From JAFAXD01 sp035472475 (GTDB taxonomy: Bacteria; Pseudomonadota; Alphaproteobacteria; Rhizobiales; Xanthobacteraceae), in contig DATIPA010000180.1 of NCBI GenBank assembly GCA_035472475.1, positions 1 through 25,514 on the forward strand: a DNA stretch of 25,514 bases, written 5' to 3'. The notes under the pieces are model-generated. The model searched no databases and was not told the origin of the DNA. It worked only from the letters and a program-made list of their open reading frames with translations. Of the stretch, positions 8,631-15,530 are shown piece after piece; within the stretch, counting starts at the first letter, position 1; each line of letters starts with the position of its first letter. Both the position numbers and the translations under genes were made by a program.

Positions 8631-8636
8631 AAGGAG
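8631..8636 (+). promoter_or_regulatory. Ribosome-binding site that questions the RHH gene start
   Basis: AAGGAG is the only strong Shine-Dalgarno upstream of the RHH gene. It suits ATT at 8645 (8-base spacer, in frame) or TTG at 8646 (9-base spacer, a different frame). The TTG would encode a 7-residue leader ending in the TGA at 8667-8669, which overlaps ATG 8666 as ATGA. It is 29 bases from ATG 8666, too far for direct initiation. Confidence 0.55.
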
Positions 8637-8644
8637 AACGTGTC

Positions 8645-8983
8645 ATTGCCGACGATGACCGATGGATGATCCGAGGGGTCGATTCCGCCACCCGCAAGGT
8701 CGTGAAGGCGGCGGCGAAGGCCGAAGGGGTCAGTGTCGGGCGCTGGGTGCGCCGGGCGCTTGCCGCCGCGCTTAATACAGCCGCCGATGGGCCCTCCACG
8801 ACCGATCGCCTGAGCGAGCGCCTGCGGCTGCTCGAGGCGCGACTTGACGTGCTCGAGAAATCGCACCGCACGCTTCACCACCGCGTGCTGGCAACGGACT
8901 ACCGGCTCACGCCGACGCAATATCAAAATAGGATGCGGACTGATGGACGGGCACGACGAAATCGAGCTCAAACTAAGGATTGA
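8645..8983 (+). CDS. Ribbon-helix-helix-like small protein with coiled coil, probable ParA partner
   Basis: Small basic protein. The N-terminal stretch RWMIRGVDSATRKVVKAAAK then VGRWVRRALAAAL looks like a ribbon-helix-helix DNA-binding fold (short strand, helix, helix). TDRLSERLRLLEARLDVLEK then shows heptad leucines of a short coiled coil, and the tail is basic. The first in-frame ATG is 8666, but it would cut off the strand residues DDRW and has no ribosome-binding site at proper distance. AAGGAG at 8631-8636 lies 8 bases before ATT at 8645, the only other near-start codon before the in-frame stop at 8612-8614. The annotated start therefore assumes an AUU codon (112 residues); with ATG it is 105. 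It overlaps the CYTH-CHAD gene by 41 bases. The DNA-binding role and partnership with ParA are inferred. Confidence 0.65.
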   Translation: MADDDRWMIRGVDSATRKVVKAAAKAEGVSVGRWVRRALAAALNTAADGPSTTDRLSERLRLLEARLDVLEKSHRTLHHRVLATDYRLTPTQYQNRMRTDGRARRNRAQTKD

Positions 8984-10526
8984 CCCTGGCAGCGTTGCCA
9001 AGATCCGCCAGTCGGATTGGTGGCGGCAGCTTGGCGGCGGAAACCGCAAGCGACTGCGCAGCGTCTATTTCGATACCTCCGATCGGCGGCTGCGCCGGCT
9101 CGACATCAGCCTGCGCACCCGCACCGACGGACGCGATACCATCCAAACCGTCAAGATGGCGCACAAAGGGTCTGGCGCGGTGGCGCGCCGGGAATGGGAG
9201 ACGCTCGTTCCCGACGCGATACCGGACCCATCGCTGGTGATAGATCCGGCACTGCCGCAGGAATTTCGCAAGCTGACGGCGCCGGACCTGCATCCTTTGT
9301 TCGACGTCGACGTCAAGCGCGACACACGGCGCGTCAACGTCGATCAAGCGCAGATCGAGCTGTCACTGGATGAGGGCGCGGTCATCTCGGGCGAACAGCG
9401 TCAGGACGTCCGCGAGGTTGAACTGGAGCTTGTGTCCGGCAATATTGAGCAGCTGTTCGCGGAAGCCCGACGGCTGAGCGACATTGCTGCGGGACGCCTG
9501 CACGCGCGCACCAAATCCGACGTCGGTTATGCGCTGGTTCGCGGGGCGCGAAAGCATTGGTCGAAGGCGCCCACGCTTGAACTCGACGCCGAGATGACGG
9601 CGGGCGATGCGCTTAAGGCGATTGCGCGCAACTGTTTCGAGCATCTAACTGCGAACGACGACTGCGCGCGCCTCAACCTCGATCCGGAGGGAGTGCATCA
9701 ATGCCGGGTCGCGCTGCGCCGGCTGCGCTCGCTGTTCAAGACTTACGAAACGATCCTGCGGCGCAAGCGAGCTGAGCCAATCGACGCCGAGGTTCGGTGG
9801 CTCGGCAAAGTGCTCGGCTCGGCTCGCGATCTCGACGTGTTGCGTACCGATTTGGTGGAGCCGGCCATCAGTGCGTTGGGGGAAACCGAACAGCTCGCCC
9901 CGCTGGTGTCCGGGCTCGAGGACAACAGAGCGCGCGCCTACGCGGCGGTTCACGAGGCCCTCTCGTCGAGCCGCTATCGGCATTTCCTGATCGACCTGTG
10001 CGCCTTCGGTTACGGCAAATATCACGATCTCGCCAAAACCAAGCTGGGACCGGAAGCTCTCGATCAGCCGCTGCCGCAGTTTGCGGCCGCCGCGCTCGCG
10101 AAAACCCACCGCAAGCTGCTCGAGCGCGGTCGCGACTTCGAGACACTTTCCCAGACCGAGCGGCATAGCGTCCGGATAGCGCTCAAGAAGCTGAGGTACA
10201 CGATCGATTTCTTTGGCGGCGTGTTCGATCCGGAGCGCCGCCCGCGATTTTTCAAGGATCTGGCGCGATTGCAGGAAGACCTGGGCAGCATGAATGACGT
10301 TGCGGTCGCCGAGGCAAGGCTTGCGCGCCTGGTCGGCGTGTCACCGGATGACGGTTCGGACCTGGTTGCCGCTTCGGCATTATCGGGCAAAGTCACGTTT
10401 GCGGCGGGATGTATTTTGGGCTGGCATCGGCGTCGCGCAGCTGAGATCGACGAGCGGCTGGTCAAGCATTGGCACGCGTTTGCCCGCGCCAAACCGTTTT
10501 GGCAGAGCGAATTCGCGGCGGAATAG
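8943..10526 (+). CDS. CYTH-CHAD protein (triphosphate tunnel domain plus polyphosphate-binding domain)
   Basis: 527 residues in two known domains. N-terminal CYTH / triphosphate tunnel metalloenzyme: the signature ExExK is E6-I-E-L-K10; basic strand residues RTRTDG and TVKM and the acidic strand REVELELVSGN (Glu158, 160, 162) follow as in inorganic triphosphatases. C-terminal CHAD domain from about residue 212: HQCRVALRRLRSLFKTY (His252) and the repeated helix pattern RHSVRIALKKLRYTIDFF. CHAD domains are reported to bind inorganic polyphosphate and to localise to polyphosphate granules. ATG at 8943 is chosen because it begins right before the CYTH signature, with AGGA 9 bases upstream; the frame stays open upstream to 8844 without homology. 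It overlaps the RHH gene by 41 bases, implying coupled translation. Likely role: triphosphate hydrolysis or polyphosphate binding; the true substrate is unknown. Confidence 0.93.
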   Translation: MDGHDEIELKLRIDPGSVAKIRQSDWWRQLGGGNRKRLRSVYFDTSDRRLRRLDISLRTRTDGRDTIQTVKMAHKGSGAVARREWETLVPDAIPDPSLVIDPALPQEFRKLTAPDLHPLFDVDVKRDTRRVNVDQAQIELSLDEGAVISGEQRQDVREVELELVSGNIEQLFAEARRLSDIAAGRLHARTKSDVGYALVRGARKHWSKAPTLELDAEMTAGDALKAIARNCFEHLTANDDCARLNLDPEGVHQCRVALRRLRSLFKTYETILRRKRAEPIDAEVRWLGKVLGSARDLDVLRTDLVEPAISALGETEQLAPLVSGLEDNRARAYAAVHEALSSSRYRHFLIDLCAFGYGKYHDLAKTKLGPEALDQPLPQFAAAALAKTHRKLLERGRDFETLSQTERHSVRIALKKLRYTIDFFGGVFDPERRPRFFKDLARLQEDLGSMNDVAVAEARLARLVGVSPDDGSDLVAASALSGKVTFAAGCILGWHRRRAAEIDERLVKHWHAFARAKPFWQSEFAAE

Positions 10527-10625
10527 GCGCCTCCCTTCGGGGTTTTGATTCCCGGTTGACGAGCCGATCGTGCGAACGCCATAAATGGTCTACGCCCGAT
10601 CCCTGCAACGATGCGACGAAGATCC

Positions 10626-10943
10626 ATGAAACTCGCGATCGGATTTGTCGCTGTCCTGGCGCTGACGTGCTCGCCGCTCTCGGCAAAGCCGCGGCCCGCA
10701 CTCCCGGACACCCCGAACATTGGACAGTGGAAGGACCTTACGCTGTCCATGGCAGAGCTGGTCGAGCAGGGCTACACCCTGGTTGAAGTGATTGCTACGG
10801 GTGACCAGGATGAGATCACCCTCTACTTTTTGTCCAAGGGAGCTGAGCTGGTGAGGTGCCGCGATGGCATCGTGCTTGGCAACAACCGCGGGTTTGTTTC
10901 GAATTGCGCGAAACTCGTCCGCCCGTATCAGGCCAGTCAATAG
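10626..10943 (+). CDS. Small exported protein of unknown function
   Basis: 105-residue protein with a clear signal peptide (MKLAIGFVAVLALTCSPLSA, cleavage after about residue 20). The mature part, about 85 residues, has two cysteines (in VRCRDG and SNCAKL) that could form a disulfide in the periplasm, and the segments MAELVEQGYTLVEV and EITLYFLSKGAELVRCR. I do not recognise a named family; the pattern recalls small periplasmic hypothetical proteins common in Bradyrhizobium relatives. An ATG five codons earlier (10611) would add MRRRS; neither start has a strong ribosome-binding site. It runs toward the DCC gene, whose stop is only 10 bases away. Confidence 0.7.
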   Translation: MKLAIGFVAVLALTCSPLSAKPRPALPDTPNIGQWKDLTLSMAELVEQGYTLVEVIATGDQDEITLYFLSKGAELVRCRDGIVLGNNRGFVSNCAKLVRPYQASQ

Positions 10944-10953
10944 CGCCGCCCGG

Positions 10954-11436
10954 TCACGCGGGTGACGTCTGATCGTCCTTGAGGAATCGATCCCGCGCCC
11001 AGGCCGCCGGCGCATAACAAGTCGTTCGCTTCCCGAACAGCCGAAGCCGGTTGCGTGCGACGACATCGTACGCAACATCGCGCGCCGGCCTCGGAAGGAC
11101 GCGAAGGCATCCGAGCACCGACCACGGCCACCCGAGGCCTTCCGCAATACGGATTGCAGCCTCGGATTTGAACCAGGCGATTCCGTCGGCAATCAGGATG
11201 TTGGTCTCGTAATCCTGCGGATCGAGGCCGTAGTGCTCATAGAGCGCGCGTCCGAGAATCGACTGCGCCGTGAGCAGCCTGAACTTCGCCGCGGGGTCAT
11301 GCCTGAGCACAAATTGCGCGAAACCTGTGCACAGCGCACAATAGCCGTCGAAGACGACGATCGGGCGATCGTCGGGAAATCTCGGAACGGCGGGATCGTT
11401 GCGATAGCTATAGGCCGCGCGCGCGACAGCGCTCAC
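10954..11436 (-). CDS. DCC-family thiol-disulfide oxidoreductase (DUF393)
   Basis: 160 residues of the DCC family, named for its conserved residues: VVFDGYCALC places Asp30 before the CxxC pair Cys33/Cys36 at the end of the first strand, as in thioredoxin-like folds. Later family positions are visible, such as KFRLLTAQS and the segment from IAEGLGWPW to LRVLPRPARD. These are presumed cytosolic redox proteins without established substrates. The start is GTG (complement of 11434-11436) overlapping the TGA of ppa as GTGA, so it is translated by coupling to ppa. No signal peptide is seen. Confidence 0.85.
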   Translation of the reverse strand: MSAVARAAYSYRNDPAVPRFPDDRPIVVFDGYCALCTGFAQFVLRHDPAAKFRLLTAQSILGRALYEHYGLDPQDYETNILIADGIAWFKSEAAIRIAEGLGWPWSVLGCLRVLPRPARDVAYDVVARNRLRLFGKRTTCYAPAAWARDRFLKDDQTSPA

Positions 11437-11960
11437 GACTTCGCCCGCACGATAGCATCAGCAATCATTCCGCGGGCCTCTTCGGCGTCTCCCCAGCCGA
11501 TCACCTTCACCCATTTCCCGGGCTCGAGATCTTTGTAGTGAGCGAAGAAATGCTCGATCTGTGCCAGCGTGATTTCCGGCAGATCCGTGTAGTTCGTCAC
11601 ATGGGCATAGCGCTTGGTGAGCTTCGGCACCGGCACGGCAACGATCTTTTCATCGATGCCGCCGTCGTCTTCCATCTTGAACACGCCAATCGGCCGCACG
11701 TTGATCACGGCGCCCGGCACGATGGGACGCGTGTTGGCGATCAGCACGTCGATCGGGTCGCCATCCTGGGACAGCGTATGCGGTACAAAGCCGTAGTTGC
11801 CAGGATAGCGCATCGGCGTGTGCAGGAAGCGGTCGACCACAAGGGTCCCTGCGGCCTTGTCCATCTCATATTTGATCGGCTCACCGCCGATCGACACCTC
11901 GATCACGACGTTTACGTCGCGCGGCGGATCGTGGCCAATCGCAATCGCATCCAACCGCAT
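11433..11960 (-). CDS. ppa: Inorganic pyrophosphatase (family I)
   Basis: Soluble Mg-dependent pyrophosphatase hydrolysing PPi to two phosphates, which pulls biosynthetic reactions forward. 175 residues, the normal length. The signature DGDPID (Asp66, Asp68, Asp71) provides metal ligands, with the upstream active-site stretches EPIKYEMDK and MRYPGNYGFVP and the downstream MEDDGGIDEK. ATG at 11960 is taken because it matches the family N-terminus and has AGAGGA 9 bases upstream; the frame is open further 5' without homology. It starts 20 bases after the HugZ-like gene ends and overlaps the DCC gene by four bases, so the three probably form one transcript. Confidence 0.96.
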   Translation of the reverse strand: MRLDAIAIGHDPPRDVNVVIEVSIGGEPIKYEMDKAAGTLVVDRFLHTPMRYPGNYGFVPHTLSQDGDPIDVLIANTRPIVPGAVINVRPIGVFKMEDDGGIDEKIVAVPVPKLTKRYAHVTNYTDLPEITLAQIEHFFAHYKDLEPGKWVKVIGWGDAEEARGMIADAIVRAKS

Positions 11961-11980
11961 GCGCTTGTATCCTCTAAACG

Positions 11981-12703
11981 TTACGCCGCCCGCGCCCTGT
12001 CGGCGAGCTGCCTGAGCACCTGGCGCAACATGCCGGGCCCGTCGATCGGGCGCGGGAATGTCAGCCGCAATGCCGTGCGGCCGTCTTGCAGTTCGAGACC
12101 TTCCGGGTCGCACCCCGCGCACCGCCAGTCGCCGTCCGGGGCGCCGAGCAGTTTGGTGGCATACAGGCGCGCGGTATCCGTCTGATCGCGGTTCATGTGA
12201 GCAACAACTTCGGCTTCCGCGGCAACGAGCGAGTCGAGCCCCTCGAGGTCGAGTAGAATCTGCCCCGGCTCGAGGTCAACGATGCGGCCGAATCCGGCGA
12301 CCAAATGCACCCGCGAAAGCGCAACGCGATAAAACGCGAAGTCGCCGAACCCTGCGAACGTCCCCGCCTCCGGCTGGCGATCGAGATAGCGCCTGCGCGC
12401 CTCGGGGTCGTCGGTCGCCGACGCGCGACCCATCAGCATCACGCGCGCGCCTTCGAGCGGGTCACCGGGTTTGCGCTCGTCGATCATCAACGAAACCCGC
12501 GGATCAGCCAGAATGTTCTTGGTGTGCAACGCTAGTCGAGACAACAGCAACAGGGGCTCTCCGTCCGCGGCGGTCGCCAGGTTGACGAGGGAGCAGTACG
12601 GATCGCCAGAACCGGCCATCAGAGTTGCGAGCGCGCCTGAGCGGCCCTCGCGCAAGAGCTTCTTGACGGCAGCTTTGGCATCGAATTCGGATTTGCGCTC
12701 CAT
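11981..12703 (-). CDS. HugZ-like pyridoxamine-phosphate-oxidase-fold protein with DUF2470
   Basis: 240-residue protein. The N-terminal split-barrel FMN-binding-type domain includes LREGRSGALATL, YCSLVNLATAADGEPLLLLSR, LADPRVSLMID and VMLMGRAS, as in pyridoxamine 5'-phosphate oxidase relatives. The C-terminal DUF2470 domain (AEAEVVAHMNRDQTDTARLY) is found in HugZ-type haem-utilisation proteins. A haem-degrading or haem-binding role is suggested by the architecture but not shown. ATG at 12703 is supported by AGGAAGGG just upstream. It is divergent from chvI across about 150 bases and leads the cluster with ppa and DCC. Confidence 0.83.
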   Translation of the reverse strand: MERKSEFDAKAAVKKLLREGRSGALATLMAGSGDPYCSLVNLATAADGEPLLLLSRLALHTKNILADPRVSLMIDERKPGDPLEGARVMLMGRASATDDPEARRRYLDRQPEAGTFAGFGDFAFYRVALSRVHLVAGFGRIVDLEPGQILLDLEGLDSLVAAEAEVVAHMNRDQTDTARLYATKLLGAPDGDWRCAGCDPEGLELQDGRTALRLTFPRPIDGPGMLRQVLRQLADRARAA

Positions 12704-12856
12704 TGCCCTTCCTGGGGTTAAAGAGGTAGAATTGCTAGCGTTTGCGGACAGGGTTGTAATTGTAGCAGAATCACATACTTCTTGCAGGTTAGACACATTT
12801 TGGCCCGACTTTAGGGCCTACCACGGACGGGGGAAAATCCGTCACGGAACAAGCTC

Positions 12857-13558
12857 ATGCCGACCATCGCGCTCGTGGACGATGACCGCAACATTTTGAC
12901 CTCGGTGTCCATAGCACTCGAGGCCGAAGGCTATCGGATCATGACTTACACCGACGGCGCGTCCGCCCTCGATGGCTTCAAGACGTCGCCGCCGGATCTC
13001 GCGATCCTCGATATCAAGATGCCGCGCATGGACGGTATGGAGACCTTGCGCCGTCTGCGCCAGAAGACTGACATTCCGGTGATATTCCTCACGTCCAAAG
13101 ACGAGGAGATCGACGAGTTGTTCGGCCTGAAAATGGGCGCGGACGACTTCATCCGTAAGCCGTTTTCGCAACGGTTGCTGGTCGAGCGCGTGAAAGCGGT
13201 GCTGCGCCGTGTTTCCCCCAAGGACGCGACCGCACCGAAGGAAACCGACTCCGCCAAGGTCCTCGAGCGCGGTTTGTTGCGGATGGACCCGGAACGCCAC
13301 ACCTGTACGTGGAAGAACGAGCCGGTGACGCTCACAGTGACGGAATTCCTGATCCTGCAGGCGCTCGCGCAGCGTCCGGGCGTGGTCAAAAGCCGCAACG
13401 CGCTGATGGACGCGGCCTATGACGATCAGGTGTACGTAGACGATCGTACGATCGACAGCCACATCAAGCGGTTGCGCAAGAAGTTCAAGCAGAGCGATGA
13501 TGACTTTGACATGATCGAAACTCTGTATGGCGTCGGCTACCGCTTCAAGGAAATGTGA
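12857..13558 (+). CDS. chvI: Response regulator ChvI
   Basis: OmpR/PhoB-type transcription factor, 233 residues. Receiver domain 1-120: acidic pocket DDD (8-10), phosphoacceptor Asp52 (AILDIKMPRMDG), the switch Thr79 and Lys101 (DDFIRKPF). The C-terminal winged-helix domain shows LTVTEFLILQALAQRPG, the recognition-helix segment VYVDDRTIDSHIKRLRKK and the terminal ETLYGVGYRF. In Sinorhizobium, Agrobacterium and Brucella, ChvI with its kinase ChvG controls envelope, exopolysaccharide, motility and acid-response genes. The ATG has a modest CGGAA site 8 bases upstream. It is followed by chvG, with which it overlaps if the kinase's first ATG is used. Confidence 0.95.
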   Translation: MPTIALVDDDRNILTSVSIALEAEGYRIMTYTDGASALDGFKTSPPDLAILDIKMPRMDGMETLRRLRQKTDIPVIFLTSKDEEIDELFGLKMGADDFIRKPFSQRLLVERVKAVLRRVSPKDATAPKETDSAKVLERGLLRMDPERHTCTWKNEPVTLTVTEFLILQALAQRPGVVKSRNALMDAAYDDQVYVDDRTIDSHIKRLRKKFKQSDDDFDMIETLYGVGYRFKEM

Positions 13559-15530
13559 CGGTCGCGGGCTGGAACACGATCAGCGTCGACATGGGGCGGG
13601 TTTCGCGACGCTGAACGGCACACACACGGAACTGCTGGAACGTACGGTGCTCGATCGAACCATCGACCCTGGCGAGCGCGCTGCCGAGACGATCCAGCCC
13701 GGCAAGTCGACCAAATTCGCCAGTAAGCGCAACGTCCTGATCGCGGTGCTCGCGATCAAAGCAAAGCGCGCCGCCTACGCGGTCCAGACCTTGCCGGCGC
13801 GCGTCGGCGCGTTCTTCCACGGCACCTGGCAGGTTCTCCTGGTCGACGGGATCTCGGGCATCCTACGTCACGCCTGGCAGCTGTTTGTGGAGCAAAGCTT
13901 CTCCAGCCTGACCCGGCGCATCATCGTCATCAACATGATCGGGTTGGTCGCGTTCGTGGCGGGCATTCTGTTTTTGTCGCAGCTGCGTGAAGGCTTGATT
14001 GACGCGCGCGTCCAGAGCCTGGTGGTGCAGGGCGAGATCATCGCGGGTGCGATAGCGGCCTCGGCGACCGTCGAAACCGACGCCATCACAACTGACCCAG
14101 ATCGACTGCTCGAACTGCAAACCGGCCAGAGCTACGGCCCGCCCGACGAATCCCTGTTCGGCCTCGAATTCCCGATCAATCCGGAGCGCGTCGCGCCGGT
14201 ATTGCGGCGACTCATCACCCCGACCCATACCCGTGCTCGTATCTATGACCGCGACGGCACGCTTATCCTCGACAGCCGCAATCTCTATGGTCGGGGCGAT
14301 GTGCTGCGCTTCGATCTGCCGCCGCCTAATGCCGAAAAACCGGGTCTGTTCGAACGGGCCTATATCGGGTTGCGCAAGTGGCTCAGTCGCGGGGATCTGC
14401 CGCCCTATCGTGAGCTTGGCCCCGAGAACGGCCGGGGTTATCCGGAAGTGATCCTGGCGCTCAACGGACAGAAGGCGAGCGTCGTGTCCATGAACAACCG
14501 GGGCGAAGTCATCGTCTCGGTGGCAGTGCCGGTGCAGCGCTTCCGCACGGTGCGCGGCGCCCTGTTGCTCTCGACGCAAGGCGGCGACATCGATCAGATC
14601 ATCGAGGCGGAACGCTGGGCGATCCTCAAGGTCGCCGGTGTCGCAGCCGGTGTGGTGCTGGTACTCTCGATGCTCCTCGCCGCCACCATCGCGGTGCCGA
14701 TCCGGCGGCTGGCGGAAGCAGCCGAGCGCGTGCGGCGGCGTATCAAGTCGCGCGTCGAGATCCCGGACTATACGCGGCGACGCGATGAAATCGGTGAACT
14801 GTCCGGCACGCTGCGCGCCATGACCGACGCACTCTACAGCCGGCTCGAGGCGATCGAGAGTTTTGCCGCCGACGTTGCGCATGAACTGAAGAATCCGCTT
14901 ACTTCGCTGCGATCGGCAGTGGAGACCTTGCCGCTCGCCCGATCGGACGAGAGCCGCTCGCGTCTCCTGTCGGTCATCCAGCACGACGTGCGCCGGCTCG
15001 ACCGGCTGATCTCTGATATTTCCGATGCCAGCCGTCTCGACGCGGAATTGCAGCGCCAGGAAACCGGGCCTGTTGATCTTGCCCGCTTGTTGCGAACCGT
15101 GGTCGGCGTGGGCAACGAGGTTAAGCGCGACGGCATCACGATCGCATTGACGTTCGAGGGCAGCTGGTTCGTGGTTCCCGGACACGACTCCAGGCTCGGT
15201 CAGGTAATCAACAATCTGATCGACAACGCACGCTCGTTCTCGCCGGCGGGCGGGGTGGTGCGGGTGATCTGTCGGCGGGTCAAGCAAGAGGTCGAGATCA
15301 TTGTCGATGACGACGGCCCCGGGATCCGGCCCGAGGCGATCGACAAGATTTTCGAGCGGTTTTACACCGACCGCCCGCACCAGAATTTCGGCCAGAACTC
15401 CGGGCTTGGCCTGTCGATCTCCAAGCAGATTGTTGAAGCGCATGGCGGGCGCCTCTGGGCGGAAAACCGCGTTGATAATCAGCAACGGGTGCTGGGCGCC
15501 CGGTTCACGCTGCGCCTCCCGGCGGTGTAA
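13527..15530 (+). CDS. chvG: Membrane sensor histidine kinase ChvG (ExoS)
   Basis: Partner kinase of ChvI. Order: a cytoplasmic N-terminal region, TM1 (IIVINMIGLVAFVAGILFL), a periplasmic sensor region of about 210 residues, TM2 (KVAGVAAGVVLVLSMLLAAT), HAMP, then HisKA with FAADVAHELKNPLTSLRSA (His452 from this start), and HATPase_c with N box NNLIDNARSF, G1 DDDGPGI and G2 GLGLSI. In other Hyphomicrobiales the periplasmic protein ExoR restrains this kinase; exoR is not in the window. ATG 13527 overlaps chvI by 32 bases and has a weak ribosome-binding site. GTG 13647, with GGAA upstream, would give 627 residues and is a real alternative. The stop overlaps the hprK start by one base. Confidence 0.93.
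   Translation: MASATASRKCDGRGLEHDQRRHGAGFATLNGTHTELLERTVLDRTIDPGERAAETIQPGKSTKFASKRNVLIAVLAIKAKRAAYAVQTLPARVGAFFHGTWQVLLVDGISGILRHAWQLFVEQSFSSLTRRIIVINMIGLVAFVAGILFLSQLREGLIDARVQSLVVQGEIIAGAIAASATVETDAITTDPDRLLELQTGQSYGPPDESLFGLEFPINPERVAPVLRRLITPTHTRARIYDRDGTLILDSRNLYGRGDVLRFDLPPPNAEKPGLFERAYIGLRKWLSRGDLPPYRELGPENGRGYPEVILALNGQKASVVSMNNRGEVIVSVAVPVQRFRTVRGALLLSTQGGDIDQIIEAERWAILKVAGVAAGVVLVLSMLLAATIAVPIRRLAEAAERVRRRIKSRVEIPDYTRRRDEIGELSGTLRAMTDALYSRLEAIESFAADVAHELKNPLTSLRSAVETLPLARSDESRSRLLSVIQHDVRRLDRLISDISDASRLDAELQRQETGPVDLARLLRTVVGVGNEVKRDGITIALTFEGSWFVVPGHDSRLGQVINNLIDNARSFSPAGGVVRVICRRVKQEVEIIVDDDGPGIRPEAIDKIFERFYTDRPHQNFGQNSGLGLSISKQIVEAHGGRLWAENRVDNQQRVLGARFTLRLPAV

Noticed and set aside
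8640..8669. Nine-codon ORF starting at GTG before the RHH gene
   Set aside because: GTG is only 3 bases from AAGGAG, too close; the TTG start in the same frame at 8646 is the better leader candidate, and even that is only an alternative to the AUU start.
7860..8983. Chromosomal parABS locus or plasmid replication origin
   Set aside because: No ParB-like protein, no cluster of parS-type palindromes, no replication protein and no DnaA boxes; neighbours are chromosomal housekeeping genes.
10530..10550. Possible terminator after the CYTH-CHAD gene (CCC, TTCG, GGG then TTTT)
   Set aside because: Only 3 to 4 base pairs in the stem; too weak to call despite the T run.
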